This document shows, piece after piece, positions 62,103-64,000 of a stretch of DNA of 64,000 nt. A program made the translations under genes and the position numbers. How positions within the stretch are numbered: the first letter of the stretch is position 1; each line of letters begins with the position of its first letter. This stretch comes from Eubacterium brachy ATCC 33089 (GTDB taxonomy: Bacteria; Bacillota; Clostridia; Peptostreptococcales; Anaerovoracaceae), in assembly GCA_000488855.1 (NCBI GenBank), contig KI535286.1, forward strand, positions 188,713-252,712, written 5' to 3'. The notes under the pieces were generated by a model. The model saw nothing but the letters and a program-made list of their open reading frames with translations. It made no database searches and had not been told where the DNA came from.

Positions 62103-62939
62103 TTGAAAACAAGGCTTTTAAGAATGTGTAAAATAGGCTTTGCTCAAATAAGAAAGCCCTACTATCAGGGAGTACCTGAGGAGCTGACATTTTATTTGAT
62201 ACTTTCTCTGGTACCGATTTTAATGTTGATATCGCAGGGGTTGTATGCGATTTTTCCGGGAAAGTGGGGCAGCTCTATAGCATGGATATTGGAATATCTT
62301 CATAAGGTGCCTTTCGGGAAGGAAGCCGGTAAAATAGTCCTCGGAAGAAATGGAGGTGCGGTGAGCATTCTATTTATCCTTGTTGCCATATGGTCTGCTT
62401 CAAAATGGCAATATTCCCTAATTCGCATCGCAAATTATACGTTCGGAATACCACAGCCAAGAGTTAGAGATTTTATTAAAGACAGATTTCGAGCGGTTAG
62501 AACCATGCTGCTCACAATAATAATAGCCATGTTTGCGTTGATAGTCCTGATGTATGGAGACGTAATAGTGAATTTTGTGATGTCGATCATCGGGAAGGAA
62601 GCGGCGACCGCCAAGATTTGGCTGATTCTGAGATGGCCCTTAGCCATTGTTTTATATTTTACGCTCATCAGCTACATGTATTTTACGTTGCCCAGCGTGA
62701 AATCCAAATATAGAGATGTTGTGCCGGGAAGCATTTTTGCATCTGTAGGAATTCTTTTAGTAACATATGTGTATAAGATTTATTTAGGGAAATTTGCCAA
62801 TTACAACTTGTTATACGGATCACTTGCTACTATTGTAGCCATAATGTTTTGGTTTTATTTCCTGTCGTGGGTCATTTGTATAGGAATCATAGTGAATAAA
62901 TCATGGATGGACAGCAAAAGCGGGAAAGGAAATTCGTAA
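62103..62939 (+). CDS. YihY/BrkB-family membrane protein
   Basis: 278 residues with six membrane segments. Family motifs: YYQGVPEELTFYLILSLVPILMLISQG, WSASKWQYSLIRIANYTFG, and a C-terminal FWFYFLSWVICIGIIVN. Once annotated as ribonuclease BN, the family is now regarded as membrane transport or envelope proteins of unknown function. TTG 62103 follows GAGAGG; ATG 62124 is an alternative. It directly follows rdgB. Confidence 0.9.
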   Translation: MKTRLLRMCKIGFAQIRKPYYQGVPEELTFYLILSLVPILMLISQGLYAIFPGKWGSSIAWILEYLHKVPFGKEAGKIVLGRNGGAVSILFILVAIWSASKWQYSLIRIANYTFGIPQPRVRDFIKDRFRAVRTMLLTIIIAMFALIVLMYGDVIVNFVMSIIGKEAATAKIWLILRWPLAIVLYFTLISYMYFTLPSVKSKYRDVVPGSIFASVGILLVTYVYKIYLGKFANYNLLYGSLATIVAIMFWFYFLSWVICIGIIVNKSWMDSKSGKGNS

Positions 62940-63004
62940 TATGATACGGCATAGGCTGTTTAGACATTTAAAACTTTTAACTCATCTGTAAGGAGATAAG
63001 ATCG

Positions 63005-63796
63005 ATGAAGGAGTCAAGGGATATGGTTTTACGGGAACTTGAGACAGAACAAATCCGCCGTACCAACCTCACAAAGGAGGAATTACAAAAGGCGTATTTT
63101 GACTTGGCAAAAGAAAATTTTCCCGATAATAAAAGAATTAAATTTGCGGCTGATTTAGGTGGTTGCAAAGAAATAGGCTACCATTATGAACTTATTTGTG
63201 AAGATTGGAAAGAAAATAGAAACCTGTATTTCGAGAGCAGTTTTGGCGAGCACGGAAGGCAAGGAATAGAGTTCTTATTTGAAAAAATGGACACGGTGGC
63301 AGACGAAAAACAAAGAGTGTTGACTGCATTTCTCTTAGGGAAAATTCTTTCCCAATTTAAACATAGAGATTTTTATTCGAACTTTTGCGATAGGTTTGTT
63401 CCTATGCTCGTTTCTCTGATAAATACAAATGACTACATTTTGCGACGTAAGATTATAATCATCTTTGGTTGGATAGGCGGAACAGAAGAAATTGGTATTT
63501 TAACGAGACAAATGCTCAGCGATGAAGACTCTCTTTGCCGTGCTTGGTCCGCTGCAAGTCTTATGCAAATGTCGTTTAATAGAGTCGATGTGAAAACCGT
63601 ACGTGAAAAAACGAAGACGATATTTGCTCAGGTTATCCGGGAGGAAAGAGATTTACAAGCTTGTGGGATTATGATCGAAGCAGTTCAGACCTTGTTTGAC
63701 AAAAGATGGATCCCCTCATCTGCTGTGGAAGATGTTGAATCCGAAAAAATAGAAAAGGCTCGAAAATCTGCGGTAAGGTTTCTGAGCAAGTGTTAG
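63005..63796 (+). CDS. Helical-repeat (HEAT-like) protein of unknown function
   Basis: 263 residues, all helical. Repeating pairs such as KQRVLTAFLLGKILSQF, DYILRRKIIIIFGWIGGTEEIGILTRQML and SLCRAWSAASLMQMSF have the shape of HEAT-type helix pairs. Similar helical-repeat proteins include HEAT immunity or phosphotransfer adaptors, but I cannot name it. AAGGAGAT ribosome site. It stands apart from the rdgB operon by 65 bases. Confidence 0.7.
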   Translation: MKESRDMVLRELETEQIRRTNLTKEELQKAYFDLAKENFPDNKRIKFAADLGGCKEIGYHYELICEDWKENRNLYFESSFGEHGRQGIEFLFEKMDTVADEKQRVLTAFLLGKILSQFKHRDFYSNFCDRFVPMLVSLINTNDYILRRKIIIIFGWIGGTEEIGILTRQMLSDEDSLCRAWSAASLMQMSFNRVDVKTVREKTKTIFAQVIREERDLQACGIMIEAVQTLFDKRWIPSSAVEDVESEKIEKARKSAVRFLSKC

Positions 63797-63894
63797 AGAA
63801 GTGAGATTTATGCAAAAATCAATAGGGCAGGATTCACCAAAAGAATCGATTATAGGCATATTCTTATTTTTATGTAGAGATTTAACTAAAAATT

Positions 63895-63915
63895 CAAAAT
63901 ACTAAAAGTATTTTG
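63895..63915 (+). terminator. Hairpin after the HEAT-like gene
   Basis: Perfect 9-bp stem CAAAATACT / AGTATTTTG with a 3-base loop. Other sequence after 63797 shows no gene. Confidence 0.5.
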
Positions 63916-64000
63916 GCTATAAAAATAAATTCGCAGACAAAAAGGTACACGCTTTTTAGACAAAATACAAGGCTAATTTAGCTGCAAAAAATGCAGAAGT

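Overview
The window looks like a chromosomal segment of a low-GC, anaerobic, Gram-positive Firmicute, most likely a Clostridia member near the Peptostreptococcales / Family XIII group (inference). The signs are AT-rich DNA with AGGAGG-type ribosome sites, a complete Rnf ferredoxin:NAD+ complex, rubredoxin, a T-box leader, ECF vitamin/metal-type transporters, a sortase-type surface protein and no outer-membrane genes. No rRNA, tRNA or CRISPR was seen.

Layout. (1) Bases 1-9736 hold the tail of one ECF transporter (T and fused ATPase), a decayed serine-recombinase fragment, then TetR + two exporter-fold ABC proteins + a full ECF transporter (A-T-S) in one tightly coupled operon. (2) 10173-14321 is a MarR + heterodimeric ABC exporter operon on the minus strand. 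(3) 14561-15927 has a hypothetical gene, an HxlR regulator and a divergent, frameshifted SnoaL-like gene. (4) 16149-20701 has an FHA-FtsW/RodA fusion with its class B PBP, and a divergent flavoprotein. (5) 20930-24934 is a run of mostly unrecognised accessory genes, including a methyltransferase split by a frameshift at an A8 tract. (6) 25404-30917 is one 1837-residue surface protein. (7) 31579-33576 is ApbE, divergent from a NusG-II/EetA-like and a Gx/EetB-like gene. (8) 33757-35372 has an ankyrin protein and a flavodoxin. (9) 35694-39577 is an AraC regulator divergent from a third ECF transporter (T-A-S). (10) 39844-44778 is rnfCDGEAB, with a short rubredoxin and cstA beyond it. (11) 47660-51488 is a tandem pair of CBS-containing family II pyrophosphatases and an ArsC/Spx-like protein. 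(12) 51546-57164 is a compact operon: membrane metallophosphoesterase, DUF975-CmpB membrane protein, a P-type ATPase homologue lacking its catalytic motifs, and an alpha/beta hydrolase. (13) 57190-58831 is a T-box leader with an apparent Trp specifier and an NSS-family symporter. (14) 58972-63796 is rpmE, a 5'-nucleotidase, rdgB, a YihY-like protein and a helical-repeat protein.

How the genes fit together. The energy-metabolism genes (rnf, ApbE flavinylating the Rnf subunits, EetA/EetB-like proteins, rubredoxin, flavodoxin) form one functional theme. The three ECF modules share the same rare S-component type (MptD/Trep_Strep) and each sits with a different arrangement, so the organism appears to have several uptake routes for related unknown substrates. 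The most novel-looking items are the catalytically dead P-type ATPase in its four-gene operon, the ABC-pair/ECF composite operon with a shared TetR operator, and the accessory gene run at 21-25 kb.
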